Below, in pieces: positions 1 to 11,920 of a stretch of DNA of 64,000 nt (the first letter of the stretch is position 1; each line of letters opens with the position of its first letter). A model generated the notes under the pieces. It ran no database searches and had not been told where the DNA came from. It saw only the letters and a program-made list of their open reading frames with translations. A program made the position numbers and the translations under genes. Source of the DNA: Halichondria panicea (taxonomy: Eukaryota > Porifera > Demospongiae > Suberitida > Halichondriidae); contig NC_087393.1 of the NCBI RefSeq assembly GCF_963675165.1, positions 869,502-933,501 of the forward strand, given 5' to 3'.

Positions 1-2065
1 CACCAATGTCTGAAGAGATCTCTCTTTTCTCTTTAGTGCCTCCTCAGTTGACCTTAGCTTGGCCTGCACCTCAATCTCAAGACATTTACTTTTCTCTAGC
101 TGTTTCTGAACGCTCTGTAGCTCAGTCTTTTGTGCGCTGTTTTTCTTCTCGAACTTAGTGCACTCCAATGTCAAGAGCTCTTTCATCGCCTCACTCTCCC
201 TGTTCATGTGCTCCTCAGCCAGTACCAACTTTTGTTGGCCTTCAAACTTGTGTATTTCTGATCGTTCCAATGCTTTCTTTGCGTCCAGTAGTTCGGTCTT
301 CAAAGCAGTGTATTTGTCAGCAAGCTCAGTGTTCTTTTTCAATAGCGCCTCCTTTGTCTCCTTCCAGACACTTCTTTCCTGTTCCAGACTCTCTTCATCC
401 AAAATCAACTTTGTCCGTGCCTCAAATTCAAGCAGCTCTGATCGCTCCAATTCTTTCTTCGTGTTCAATAACTCAGCCTCGATATAATTGCGATCCTCGA
501 TAAGCAACGTGCGGTTTGCCATCATCTGTTTTTCAATGTTCAGCCATTCTTTCCTTTTTCTCTCCATGTGCTCCTCTGCCAACATAACCAAGTTCTTGGT
601 ATCAGTCTCTTGTCGTTTAGAATCCTCCAATTCCCTTTTGACGTTAGTCATCTCAGCCTCCATGTCAGCAATACACTTCTCTACAAGCTTTTCATATTCG
701 GACACCAATGATTTTTTCGTTTTTGTCCATTCAGCCCGTTCGAGCTTAAACTTATCTTCTGACATTTTCGATCTTTTGTAAGACATCGACTTCATTAGTT
801 TGATTTGCTTCAGGTCATCATTCTTTTTAGCTAGTTCAAGCTGTAAGGTTATAAATTTTGATTACCATGCAATCATAGTAAAGAGTGTTATAATTATATA
901 TACCTTGAGGTGAGCATTATGTTTGGTAATGTCATGGAGCTCCTTGGACAGAGGGTTGAGAAGATCCTGGAGTGAGTCTGCATGTGTGGTTGCCTCTAAG
1001 AGCTTCGTAAGTAGAGTATCCCTCTCCAATGTCAGAATAGAGAGTTGGGACTCATTGTTGAGATTAATACCTATAAAGAGGTACAAAAAGTGCAATTATT
1101 AGTTTGTAAGCTACAACCAACTGTGACATTGCAGTCTAAGGGAAATTTGCAGCAACAACAGAATTGCATGATTATCTGCTCACCATATAGCGACTGGAAT
1201 TTCAATGCCAATGCCTTGCTTGTGGTAGTCCGTGCCCAGAGGTGGTACAGGGCAGTGCAAAGCACACACCCATACATAACAGTCACACATGTCAAGCCAA
1301 GATTTGGTCCCTATGAGAACAAACAATAATTATAATCAGCACATCAAGTTATAGCTCTTTGGCTCACCATGTGGTAGGTCCATTCATTCCAGTAGGAGTT
1401 GAGAAGATCTCCATAGGACAGTGTAGATCGATAGTGATGCAAGCGCAAGTAAGAGGCCGTTCCGCCAAATTCCGATTCTGATGCAAGGCTGACAGTTTCC
1501 AATTCCAATTCCAGATCAACTTCATACACGATGGTCGTGTAGTCAAACGCTTGTGTTTTTGAGTAATCAGTATCCAGAGTTGATGATAGGAGAAATGAGT
1601 TAAAATGCTTAAAATCCAGAGAGGTGTTCGCATGAACATGAGAGCCTTTATCGCTCAGTGGTGAAGAGTCGTTCGAAACAAGGTTTTCCCAAGCAGTTTG
1701 CAATACCTATGGAAAAAATTGATATAATTATAGCTAGCTAGCTAGTAAAAAAGCAATAAAAAGCAGCTCTTACGTCAATTTCTTTCAAGCAAAGTCCTTG
1801 CCTTGGGTTGAACAAGGCCCATTCTAAAGAGAGGGTAAAATCACTTCCTCCAAGAGACTGCAACTCATTCTGCAACTCATTCTTCAGGACTGTGCCTGAG
1901 CCTGTGATGAATAAATAAAGTATTACTAAAAATTAATGATCATTATTTTATTTTACCTAAGAAGCAGTTGGACAGTGTATTTTCTATCAAATGGGGAGGA
2001 GTTGAGAATCCGATTAGCACTGCTGCGGCCATGAGAATGGCACGTGCTGTGTTGCTTTCGAGCAT
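1..2065 (-). CDS. Coiled-coil single-TM protein, tandem copy A (3' end outside window)
   Basis: Family not recognised. Exons (+ coordinates) are 1957-2065, 1774-1901, 1368-1706, 1184-1310, 904-1070 and 4-840; the last exon lies beyond position 1. The start is MLESNTARAILMAAAVLIGF, which reads as a signal peptide or anchor. About 200 residues of predicted lumenal/extracellular sequence follow, then a hydrophobic segment (exon at 1184-1310, around LGLTCVTVMYGCVLCTALYHL), then a Lys/Glu/Leu-rich coiled coil. Every intron boundary matches copies B and C at the same phase, and lengths are identical except for two extra codons in exon 3. I see no stop in the exons inside the window, so this copy is probably functional. 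Position of the start is inferred: the frame is open upstream without another ATG. It lies head-to-head with dispanin copy 1. Confidence 0.72.
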
Positions 2066-2455
2066 CTTCTTGACCGAAGTAAACAATACTAGTAGCTGAT
2101 AAAATAATAGCCTTCTTTCTCACAATAGAACTCAAGAGATCTGCTTGCAGATTTTGCAGGAGAATGAATGAGTGATGAGTTGATCTACTATTGCCATGCA
2201 CACAAAAACGCATAAACGCTACATGACGTCATCCTATGCAGAGTGACGCGTCGGTAAATTTTTATGCCTATACCGATATGCGATATGCTGATAATTATAC
2301 TCATCTCTACATAAGGTAGCTCTCTTGATTTTCAGCTGTGACTAGAGCTATGCACTGCAGAATTATCGCAGCGCCATTTGCCTGTTGCAATTGAAAAAGG
2401 GTGGGGCTGCTGCATACTTACAGAGCATGCGCAAAACAGCAAACGGTTGTATGGT
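2066..2455. promoter_or_regulatory. Shared intergenic region of divergent module 1
   Basis: About 390 bp separate the coiled-coil copy A start (minus) from the first exon of dispanin copy 1 (plus). Equivalent regions exist in modules 2 (9276-9683) and 3 (14252-14682) and are similar in sequence, including a conserved CGCTACATGACGTCATCCTA stretch that holds a TGACGTCA CRE/ATF-like palindrome (about 2220-2240, 9421-9440, 14398-14417). A promoter role is inferred from position and conservation among the copies. Confidence 0.5.
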
Positions 2456-2737
2456 GTGTCTTTGTTCAAGTTTAAGTATTCAGCCATCACGGCCAATGAA
2501 GCAGGTAAGATTTATTGTAGCCAATAGCCATGTCTAAGCAGCTAGCTGGAAATTGTATGCAGCTTAGTTATACTTTATATAAATCTAACTCATCATAAAA
2601 TACAATCAGGCCTTACTTACAATCTTCTGTTGACCCTCCCCCCCCCCTGCAGATATCAAGAGTGAATGCAAAACACTGGAGGAGGAAGCAGAGAGTATAG
2701 TCATTGTGGATGTGAGTACTGAGTGATAAATAAGCAA

Positions 2738-3575
2738 TACAGTAGACTCTCGCTATTCCGGCTCTCTGAAGAACGGCCACCTCGATATACCAGCCATTTG
2801 GCTTAGCACGGAATGCTAGCTATAATATTATGTTTACTGCACAAAACTCACCCTGAAGTACGGCCACTCACTATTCCGTTTACCGGCCAGTGCTGGCTGT
2901 CCCAAACAAGATTTTCAACGTAATTTTATACGTACAGTATAGACTCTCCCTATTCCGGCTCTCTGAAGTACGGCCACTTCGATATACCGGCCATTTGGCT
3001 TGTCACGGAATGCTAGCTATAATAATTATGTTTACTGCACAAAACTCACCCTGAAGTACGGCCACTCGCTATTCCGTTTACCAGCCAGTGCTAGGTTTTC
3101 AATGTAATTTGATACGTATATTACGGCCGGATATGACGTTTTGGGTGTGGTTTAGCAAATAAAATTGGATTACACTGGTAGAGAACAGAATGATTCGATA
3201 TCCTACATTACCCTCGAGACAAGAACCGCAAAAGTAGTCATTAGATTCGAGGTAAGGTCGTTTTTAAGCCGCGGCTATTTCCTGAGCTACAGCCACCTTG
3301 CTATTCCGGCCAAGCTGCATAGTCCCAAGGGTGACCGGATTAACGAGAGTCCGGATATGACGTTTTGGGTGTGGTTTAGAAATAAATTGGATTACACTTA
3401 AATAGAGAACAGAATGATTCATTATCCTACATTATCCTCGAGACAAGAACCGCGTTATTAGATTCGAGGTAAGGTCGTTTTTAAGCCGCAGCTATTTCCT
3501 GAGATACAGCCACCTCGCTATTCTGGCCAAGCTGCATGGTCCCAAGGGTGACCGGATTAACGAGAGTCTACTGTA
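2738..3575. mobile_element. pogo/Tigger-like MITE with TA target duplication
   Basis: The ends are inverted repeats: CAGTAGACTCTCG at 2740 and CGAGAGTCTACTG ending at 3573, flanked by TA on both sides. The interior holds an imperfect tandem repeat of about 200 bp (starting near 2740 and 2938) built from CTATTCCGGCTCTCTGAAG and ACGGCCAC motifs, and a second pair of similar blocks at about 3130-3340 and 3350-3560. No transposase frame is seen. TA duplication plus CAGT termini fit the Tc1/mariner-pogo superfamily. The matching intron of the intact dispanin copy 3 lacks it. Confidence 0.75.
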
Positions 3576-3692
3576 ATGCCCCTAGCATGGCAACATGTGA
3601 GCTTCATGGTATAATTATAACTGGGATAGATTTTTAATTTGGGTCACTTGCACTCTATAAGCACTATGGAATGCACTCTTATTATAGGCTAC

Positions 3693-5834
3693 TTTAATTT
3701 GACAGCTCTGCAGAAGAAAGACGGGGGTGTTCGACCTATTGCCGTAGGCTGCACTCTTCGTCGTCTAGTTGCGAAACTAGCTGGACGCAAGATTATGGAC
3801 GAGATGGGAGAGCTCCTAGCCCCAAGGTATAGCTGGGCTATGGGGTGAGAGGTGGTGCAGAGGCAGCGGTTCATGTTGCTAGGCTATACTTGCAGGACAT
3901 TGACCCCAGCAAGGCCATTTTGAAACTAGATTTCAAGAATGCCTTCAATTCTATCCATAGGGACAAAGTTCTGGCTGCAGTTTTGGACCATGCCCAGGGC
4001 CTCTACCCTTTCATCCACTCAGCTTATTCCTCACCATTGTCGCTGTTCTGGGAGGACAAGACACTGCTATCAGCAGAGGGAGTGCAATAGGGGGAACATT
4101 TGGGGCCACTTCTCTTTTGTTTGTGCATCCACCACATGGGATCACAGCTCCAGTCAGAGTTGGGTTTCTTTTTTTTGGATGATGGTACTCTGGTAGGGAA
4201 TGTGGAAGACCTCAGACGTGATATTGAGGTGCTACAGCGTGTGGGTGCCTCAGTTGGCCTCGTACTGAATACAAAGAAGACTGAAATTATATCCTCCTCC
4301 CTCGAGACGTGTAACACAATCTTGTCCTATCTCCCTGGAGCTAAGATAGTAAATCCCTCGCAATCGTCCCTTTTAGGGTCATCAATCGGTGATGTTGCCT
4401 CCATCACTGATCTTCTTCAGGAGAAGATAACCATGTTGAGAAGAATGGGTGACAGGCTAAAACTACTTTGCACTCATGACGCCATCCTACTCCTCAAGCA
4501 CTCCTTTGCAATTCCAAAGCTCATCTATAATCTCAGGACTTCACTATGCTGCATTTCTTTCGCCAGCGCTGCAGGATTATAATGGCCACCTCAAGTCAAT
4601 TTTGAGCACTGTCACCAACATCCTCTTTGGGGAAGATGATCCTGCTTGGTTGCAGGCCACCCTTCCTGTAAATATGGGGGGACTTGGGATCAGGAATGTA
4701 GTGCAGCTTGCACCTTCAGCTTTTATAGCATCGGCTGCTGCCTCTTCAGACCTATAGTTCAACAAAATTTAATTGTTCCTCCAGCTCTCCAAGGCTGTCC
4801 TCTTATTAATGTAGAAGCCGTGGATGCCCAGTGGTCAGTTGGTCTCACCAATGCCCCACCAGAAGGTGCGGATAAGTGTAAACAGAAATCATGGGACACC
4901 ATAAAGGCATCAAATACAGCAGAAGGGCTTTTGGCAGATGCGCCAGATCCCAGATTGCTCGCTTACAGAGTGAAAGAGACGGGTGCCTGGCTAGATGTGC
5001 TGCCTATTTCTTCGCTAGGCCTAAGGATGAATGATAACACCATCAGAGTTGCTGTAGGCCTACGCCTTGGTGCCCCTCTATGCAGACCCCATTCCTGTTA
5101 TCACTGTGGAGCTGGGGTGGACAGTTTGGGCACTCATGGGCTCAGCTGCCGTAGCAGTGAAGGTCGACACCATCGTCATGCGGCTTTGAACGATATTGTG
5201 CATAGAACCCTCACCTCTGCAAAGATACCTGCACGCCTTGAACCATCAGGCCTACAACGGTCGGATGGGAAGCGCCCAGATGGCATCACCATGGTACCCT
5301 GGAAGTGTGGGAAGCTGCATGCTGGTGTGGGACGCGACCTGCCCGGACACCTTTCCCCCATCATACACCATAAGTGCTACCTCGGAGGCAGGGCTTGTAG
5401 CTGCAGGAGCAGAAGAGAGGATGGAGGCCAAATACACCAGCCTTGATTCGCTGCACTGCTTCACCCCACTAGCCATAGAGACTACAGGTGTTCTAGGGCC
5501 TAAGTCTAAGACATTATTTTGTTAAGGAATTAGGTGGGCGCATTGCACGTGTCACGGGAGATCAGAAGTCCTCCCATTACAGTTACTGCAAAGGCTGTCG
5601 GTCGCAGTACAGCGTGGAAATGCGGCCTCAGTGATGGGCACAATGGACTTGCAGACCCTCTCCCTCGAAACATTGGAACTTTGAATTACTACATTATTTA
5701 TTGTTGTACGAATTACACCTGGTCTGTACATGTATACGTATATACTATATATATTTTAATCTGTGAACTACATAATTTATTTTTCATCTTTAACTATTAT
5801 AATTATTGTAACGTAATTATTATATATTTAATTT
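3693..5834 (+). mobile_element. Non-LTR retrotransposon (LINE) fragment: reverse transcriptase, CCHC and PD-D endonuclease-like tail
   Basis: The element (3701-5826) is flanked by an 8-bp direct repeat TTTAATTT (3693-3700 and 5827-5834), a target-site duplication. Translated pieces give reverse-transcriptase blocks: KKDGGVRPIAVG, KLDFKNAFNSIHRDK, a GVQ-G-GPLLF region and a FLDDGTLVG catalytic box (normally Y-x-DD). Downstream comes a Cys/His motif (CYHCGAGVDSLGTHGLSC) and a KRPDG...WDATCPDT stretch resembling the restriction-like endonuclease of R2/CRE-type LINEs. The coding sequence moves between frames several times and the 5' end is missing, so it is dead and 5'-truncated. Clade assignment is tentative. 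It sits in intron 2 of dispanin copy 1. Confidence 0.75.
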
Positions 5835-6591
5835 ATGTTGTCCTTGGCCTTGCATGCTAAACTGAAACTACAACTCTCAGTAGGCAAAATGGAAGTTGAG
5901 AGAGTTCAGATTTTGTTTCGCTATTTGCAGTACAAGTTGATCGGTTTTGAGTATGGTGCTCCTGTGGGAGTGTCCCGTCCGAGCAACTATAGGGATAGGT
6001 TGCTCATGCAACAGCATGCTGCTGCTGCTGCTGCGCTGTTAAATGCTCCAACGATGTAAGCAGTTCGTCACAAAAAATTCAGTCTGTTCTACATTCATGC
6101 ATGTAATAATTATAATTATTATGGATGTGTACATTGTTTTGACACTGTAAGCTTGTGCATCAACAATAATTAATTTTTATAGTACCTTTATATTATTTTA
6201 AGCCTCTAGAAATTTATAGGTTTGCTGCCTTGTGCAGGTCAACTCCAATTAAGCTAAGAGTTGGGGACATGGAAGGAGCGAGGAAAGCTTCTGACAAGGC
6301 ACTCTGTTTCACCAACACTGCTGTGATGACTGGCCTATAGGCATTCAAACCGCCATTATTCTGCTTTTCGTGGCTATTCTGTTGGTACTTTAATTATTGG
6401 CTTATGATGCAGCTACTAAAGGATTTCGTTTCTAAGGCCATGCTGTAGAATGTTTTGAATGGTTGATTAATTGATTCACATTTACATTGTAACATTTACA
6501 TTGTAACGATCAACTATAACTATAATACAGTCATGCATAGCCATTGTCCAATAATCCAGTTCTGTGATTATTATAAGCTAGCTATAGCCAG

Positions 6592-9275
6592 CTATAGGGC
6601 ACCGTGTGACGAGAGGTCAGGTTCACTCGATATACCACTGTCCACAGCATCAACACGTCCACTAGCCACTTTGTGAGCAGAGCGGGGGGAATGTGGTACT
6701 GCACTGCGCCTTCTCTTTAGCAGTGCAATCTCTTCCCTGGCCAATTTAAGCTGCTTCTCTTCAGTAGCTTCTACCCTTTTCTGTGTCAGTAGGATAAACA
6801 ATAATTTTACTAGTTCACAATGATTATATACACGCTACTCACCAATGCCTGAAGAGATCTCTCTTTTCTCTTTAGTGCCTCCTCAGTTGACCTTAGCTTG
6901 GCCTGCAACTCAATCTCAAGACATTTATTTTTCTCTAGCTGTTTCTTAATGCTCTGTAGCTCAGTCTTTTGTGCGCTGTTTTTCTTCTCAAACTTAGTGC
7001 ACTCCAATGTCAAGAGCTCTTTCATCGCCTCACTCTCCCTGTTCATGTGCTCCTCAGCCAGTACCAACTTTTGTTGGCCTTCAAACTTGTGTATTTCTGA
7101 TCGTTCCAATGCTTTCTTTGTGTCCAGTAGTTCGGTCTCCAAAGCAGTGTATTTGTCAGCAAGCTCAGTGTTCTTATTCAATAGCGCCTCCTTTGTTTCT
7201 TTCCAGTCACTTCTTTCCTGTTCCAGACTCTCTTCATCCAAAATCAACTTTGTCTGTGCCTCAAATTCAAGCACCTCTGATCGCTCCAATGCTTTCTTCG
7301 TGTTCAATAACTCAGCCTCGATGTAATTTCGATCCTCAATAAGTATTGTGCGGTTTGCCATCATCTGTTTTTCAATGTTCAGCCATTCTTTTCTTTCCTG
7401 TTCCAGACTCTCTTCATCCAAAATCAACTTTGTCTGTGCCTCAAATTCAAGCAGCTCTGATCGCTCCAATGCTTTCTTCGTGTTCAATAACTCAGCCTCG
7501 ATGTAATTTCGATCCTCAATAAGTATTGTGCGGTTTGCCATCATCTGTTTTTCAATGTTCAGCCATTCATTTCTTTCCTGTTCCAGACTCTCTTCATCCA
7601 AAATCAACTTTGTCTGTGCCTCAAATTCAAGCAGCTCTGATCGCTCCAATGCTTTCTTCGTGTTCAATAACTCAGCCTCGATGTAATTTCGATCCTCAAT
7701 AAGTATTGTGCGGTTTGCCATCATCTGTTTTTCAATGTTCAGCCATTCTTTCCTTTTTCTCTCCATGTGCTCCTCTGCCAACATAACTAAGTTCTTGGTA
7801 TCAGTCTCCTGTCGTTTAGAACCCTCCAATTCCCTTTTGACGTTAGTCATCTCAGCCTCCTTGTCAGCAATATACTTCTCTACAAGCTTTTCATATTCGG
7901 ACACCAATGATTCTTTTGTTTTTTTCCATTGAGCCCGTTCGAGCTTAAACTTATCTTCTGACATTTTCGATCTTTTGTAAGACATCGACTTCATTAGTTT
8001 GATATGCTTCAGGTCATCATTCTTTTTAGCTAGTTCAAGCTGTAAGGTTATAAATTTTGATTACCATGCAATCATAGTAAAGAGTGTTATAATTATATAT
8101 ACCTTGAGGTGAGCATTATGTTTGGTAATGTCGTGGAGCTCCTTGGACAGAGAGTTGAGAAGATCCTGGAGTGAGTCTGCGTGTGTGGTTGTCTCTAAGA
8201 GCTTCGTAAGTAGAGTATCCCTCTCCAATGTCAGAATAGAGAGTTGGGACTCACTGTTGAGATTAACACCTATAAAGAGGTACAAAAAAGATAAGTGCAA
8301 TGTAGTTTGTAAGCTACAACCAACTGTACATTGCAGAATAATTTCTAAGGGAAATTTGCAGCAATAACAGAATTGCATTCATTATCTGCTCACCATATAG
8401 GGACTGGAATTTCAATGCCAATGCCTTGCTTGTGGTAGTCCGTGCCCAGAGGTGGTACAGGGCAGTGCAAAGCACACACCCATACATAACAGTCACACAT
8501 GTCAAGCCAAGATTTGGTCCCTATGAGAACAAACAATTATAATCAGCACATCAAGTTATAGCTCTTTGGCTCACCATGTGGTAGGTCCATTCATTCCAGT
8601 AGGAGTTGAGAAGATCTCCATAGGACAGTGTAGATCGATAGTGATGCAAGCGCAAGTAAGAGGCTGTTCCGTCAAATTCCGATTCTGATACAAGGCTGAC
8701 AGTTTCCAATTCCAGACCAACTTCATACACGATGGTCGTGTAGTCAAACGCTTGGGTTATCGAGTAATCAGTGTCCAGAGTTGATGAGAGGAGAAATGAG
8801 TTAAAATGCTTAAAATCCAGAGAGGTGTTTGCATGAACGTGAGAGTCTTCATCGTTTAGTGGTGAAGAGTCGTTCGAAACAAGGTTCTCCCCAGCAGTTT
8901 GCAATACCTATGGAAAAAATTTGACATAATTATAGCTAGCTCTAGCTAGCAAAAAAGCAATAAAATGCAGCCCTTACGTCAATTTCTTTCAAGCAAAGTC
9001 CTTGCCTTGGGTTGAACAAGGCCCATTCTAAAGAGAGGGTAAAATCACTTCCTCCAAGAGACTGCAACTCATTCTGCAATTCATTCTTCAGGACTGTGCC
9101 TGAGGCTGTGATGAACAAATAAAGTATTATTATCAGTTAGCTAGAATGATCATTATTTTATTTTACCTAAAAAGCAGTTGGACAGTGTATTTTCTATCAA
9201 ATGGGGAGGAGTTGAGAATCCAATTAGCACTGCTGCGGCCATGAGAATGGCACGTGCCGTACCACCTTCGAGCAT
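6592..9275 (-). CDS. Coiled-coil single-TM protein, tandem copy B
   Basis: Complete gene of seven exons: 9167-9275, 8978-9105, 8575-8907, 8394-8520, 8103-8269, 6843-8039 and 6592-6780. The phases close to one frame of 750 codons (749 residues). Order: N-terminal hydrophobic segment (MLEGGTARAILMAAAVLIGF), about 190 residues with little similarity to anything I know, a TM-like segment near residues 195-215, then coiled coil to residue about 685 and a basic/Ser-rich tail (KRRRSAVPHSPRSAHK). I infer an N-out, C-in type I membrane protein. Copy B is 117 residues longer than copy C because a 60-residue block beginning LNIEKQMMANRTILIEDRN is present three times. It is convergent with dispanin copy 1 and divergent from copy 2. 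Function unknown. Confidence 0.8.
7327..7750 (-). repeat. 180-bp in-frame tandem repeat inside coiled-coil copy B
   Basis: Three nearly identical 180-bp units lie in exon 6 of copy B (repeat starts near 7390, 7570 and 7750 on the + strand, running leftward). Each encodes the same 60 residues, including KALERSELLEFEAQTKLIL. Copies A and C have a single unit at the same place, so the expansion is specific to B. The unit length is a multiple of three, so the frame is kept. Confidence 0.9.
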
Positions 9276-9683
9276 CTTCTTGATTGAAGTAAACAATATC
9301 GTAGCTGATAAATAGCCTTCTTTCTCACAATAGAACTCAAGAGATCTGCTTGCAGATTTTGCAGGAGAATGAATGAGCGATGAGTTGATCTACTATTGCC
9401 ATGCACACAAAACGCATAAACGCTACATGACGTCATCCTATGCAGAGTGACGCGACGGTAAATTTTTGTGCCTACCATACCGATATGCTTACACATCTCT
9501 ACATAAGGTAGCTACATATTTGATTTAAGCTGTGAGCTATGCAATGCCTCATTATCGTACCTATATAGCGCCATTTGTCGTCGTTGCAATTGAAAAAGGG
9601 TGGGGCTGATGCAGACTAGCTTACAGAGCATGCGCAAAACTGCTTGTAGTTCATTGTAGCTGGTTGTGATATTCAATTGCATG

Positions 9684-11776
9684 ATGTTTTTGTTCAAGTT
9701 TAAGTATTCAACCATCATGGCCAATGAAGCAGGTAAGATTTATTGTAGCCAATAGCCATGTCTAAGCAGTTAGCTTGAAATTGCATGGAGCTTAGTTATA
9801 CTTTATAGATCTAACTCATCAAAAATACAATCAGGCCTTACTTACAATCTTCTGTTGACCCCCCCCCCTGCAGATATCAATACAAAACACTGGAGGAGGA
9901 AGCAGAGAGTATAGTCATTGTGGATGTGAGTACTGAGTGATAAATAAGCAATAATTCCCCTAGCCTCGACCCCAAGCCGATCCGTCTCCAATTGAACACT
10001 AGGTCGCCTCCTCGGCCTGGTATTGATTGTATCTGAGCGTGTATCTGGGTATGTGCTGTGGTTGCTTAGATATTCGCTCAAAACGAGTGAATAGAAATAA
10101 TAGTGTATGTAAGCATACTTACTCCGTAAAATCACCGTTAATAGTTTGTCAGAGATATAGCTATAGAGTGTGAGCTGTCTTGTGCGAAAGACAAGGCGAA
10201 GGAAGAAGGAGCACCACTCTTATATATGAAAGAACAGACCTAGGTTCTCAAGTTTCTGGCTATCTGTTGGCTACCTTTGATTAACTACACATTTAATACA
10301 AGCGCTTGATTAGACCATTGATCCAAATATACTTGGTGGAGTCTATCCTCAGACTCTGGCCATCAATCTCTTGTATACTATGCTCAGGGGTGTCCAAAAG
10401 TGGCTGCGTGCTGGGCCTGAGATGTATTGTCAAGGTGAGCGATGTAAATCAATAATATCCTTTCATCATTAGAAATTGTACACTATAGCCTATAGCCCAA
10501 AGATATGACATTATATACGGCACTGGCACTGGTGTTGTGTTAGCCTCCTTCACCGGCCTTCAAGGAAGTGCGACCTGGGATCGAGGCTATAGTGTTGTGT
10601 GGACCATCACTGTGAGTTACAAAATGTATAGTGGAATGATGAATTTAAAATCATATACTAATTTTTATACAGGAGCAAGATCGAACCGTTCCCCTCCAAC
10701 CCCCGTCGTACTCCTCCTAGCTGATGGGTGCGAACTCATTGAAAGAGGATGCCCCAGTGCCACTCGTGTCCTTCCCAAGGGGCCGATCTTATAGAACTAC
10801 CTGCACTAAAACTACTGACGTGGAATGGCTCTTTCAACACTTCTGGTTGCTATCCTGACCAGTGACGTCAGGATTCTACTGTCTCTTGATGCACTGTGAA
10901 CACATAATCTTTGTTATGCCACCTGGAAGCTCTTGTTTGAGATCTTCGCTTCTAAACGTCTGCATTTATTATGGACGCAGTACTGCTGTGCAGTATACTC
11001 TACAGATAACAGTATTAATTTCTAGTGTCATTATATCACTTTATTTTTAGCCAACTGTGATGAATGAAGACTTACAGTACATAGCACAAAATAATTCCTA
11101 CCAGTTTCCAGTCACGCCCAGATACAATCAATACCAGGCCGAGGGGCGACCTAGCGTTCAATTGGAGACGGATCGGTCTGGGGTCAATTAGGCAAAATAG
11201 AAGTTGAGAGTGTTCAGTTTTTAATGATTTCGTTTCGCTATAATTATTTGCAGTACAAGTTGGTTTTGAGTATGGTACTCCTGTGGCAGTGTCCCGTCCG
11301 AGCAACTATAGGGACAGGTTGCTTATGGCAACGGCATGCTGCTTGCTGCTGTGGTCCGCTGGCAGCTGTTAAATGCTCCAACGATGTAAGCAGCTCGTCA
11401 CAAAAAATTAAGTCTGTTCCTATAATGTATATACTACATTCATGCATGTAATAATTATAATGATTATGGATGTGTACATTATTTTGACACTGTAAGCTTG
11501 TGCATCAACAATATAATTATTTATAGTACCTTTATATTATTTTAAGCCTCTAGAAATTATAGGTTTGCTGCCTTGTGCAGGTCAACTCCAAGCTAAGAGT
11601 TGGGGACATGGAAGGAGCGAGGAAAGCTTCTGACAAGGCTCTCTGTTTCACCAACACTGCATGCTGTGATGACTGGCCTAGGCATTCTAACCGCCATTAT
11701 TCTGCTTTTCGTGGCTATTCTGTTGGTACTTATATTCATATTAATTGATGCAGCTACTAAAGGATTTCGTTTCTAA
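9684..11776 (+). pseudogene. Dispanin/CD225 gene, decayed copy 2
   Basis: Exon remnants are 9684-9732, 9874-9925, 11254-11385 and 11581-11776. The start codon is kept. Exon 2 lacks 7 bp relative to copy 3 and runs into a stop. Exon 3 lacks four bases after TACAAGTTG. The cysteine-cluster region has extra bases, and exon 4 has a 4-bp insertion (GCATGCTG in place of GCTG) before the transmembrane stretch. Part of intron 2 has been replaced by an inverted-repeat element (9959-11192). It is divergent from coiled-coil copy B and convergent with copy C. Confidence 0.82.
9959..11192. mobile_element. Non-autonomous DNA element with ~75-bp terminal inverted repeats
   Basis: The left end (about 9959-10040) and the reverse complement of the right end (about 11105-11192) share CCGATCCGTCTCCAATTGAA, then CGCTCGG-type sequence and TGGTATTGATTGTATCTG with few mismatches. 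The 1.1-kb interior has no credible transposase frame. Inside it, at about 10542-10589, is a very small TAGCCTC...GATCGAGGCTA element that recurs elsewhere in the window. It replaces much of intron 2 of dispanin copy 2. Superfamily not determined. Confidence 0.7.
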
Positions 11777-11920
11777 GGCCATGCTGTAGAATGTTTTGAA
11801 TGGTTGATTAATTGATTCACATTTACATTGTAACATTTACATTGTAACGATCAACTATTTATATATAATACAGTCATGCATAGCCATTGTCCAATAATCC
11901 AGTTCTGTGATTATTATAAG

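Larger units (their letters stand above)
2456..6435 (+). pseudogene. Dispanin/CD225 (IFITM-like) gene, decayed copy 1
   Basis: This is the relic of the dispanin gene that is intact at 14683-15634. Exon remnants are 2456-2504, 2653-2711, 5931-6055 and 6238-6435. Both candidate start codons are lost: ATG is GTG at 2456 and ATG is ACG at the second site. Exon 3 is frameshifted just before the cysteine cluster and now reads a run of alanines. Exon 4 has an early stop after VNSN. The enlarged intron 2 holds a pogo-like MITE (2738-3575) and a LINE fragment (3701-5826). The reading-frame defects are those of a host-gene duplicate that has lost function. Confidence 0.8.

Noticed and set aside
1953-2213. 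86-residue frame starting MRFCVHGNSRSTHHS upstream of coiled-coil copy A (and equivalents in B and C)
   Set aside because: It diverges in frame between copies and does not join to exon 2; the frame starting MLE(S/G) joins in phase in all three.
6898-7342. Plus-strand frames beginning MACNSISRHLFF and MSRALSSPHSPCS, also seen in copies A and C
   Set aside because: They are antisense shadows of the coiled-coil exon; the minus-strand frame is longer, spliced in phase and conserved.
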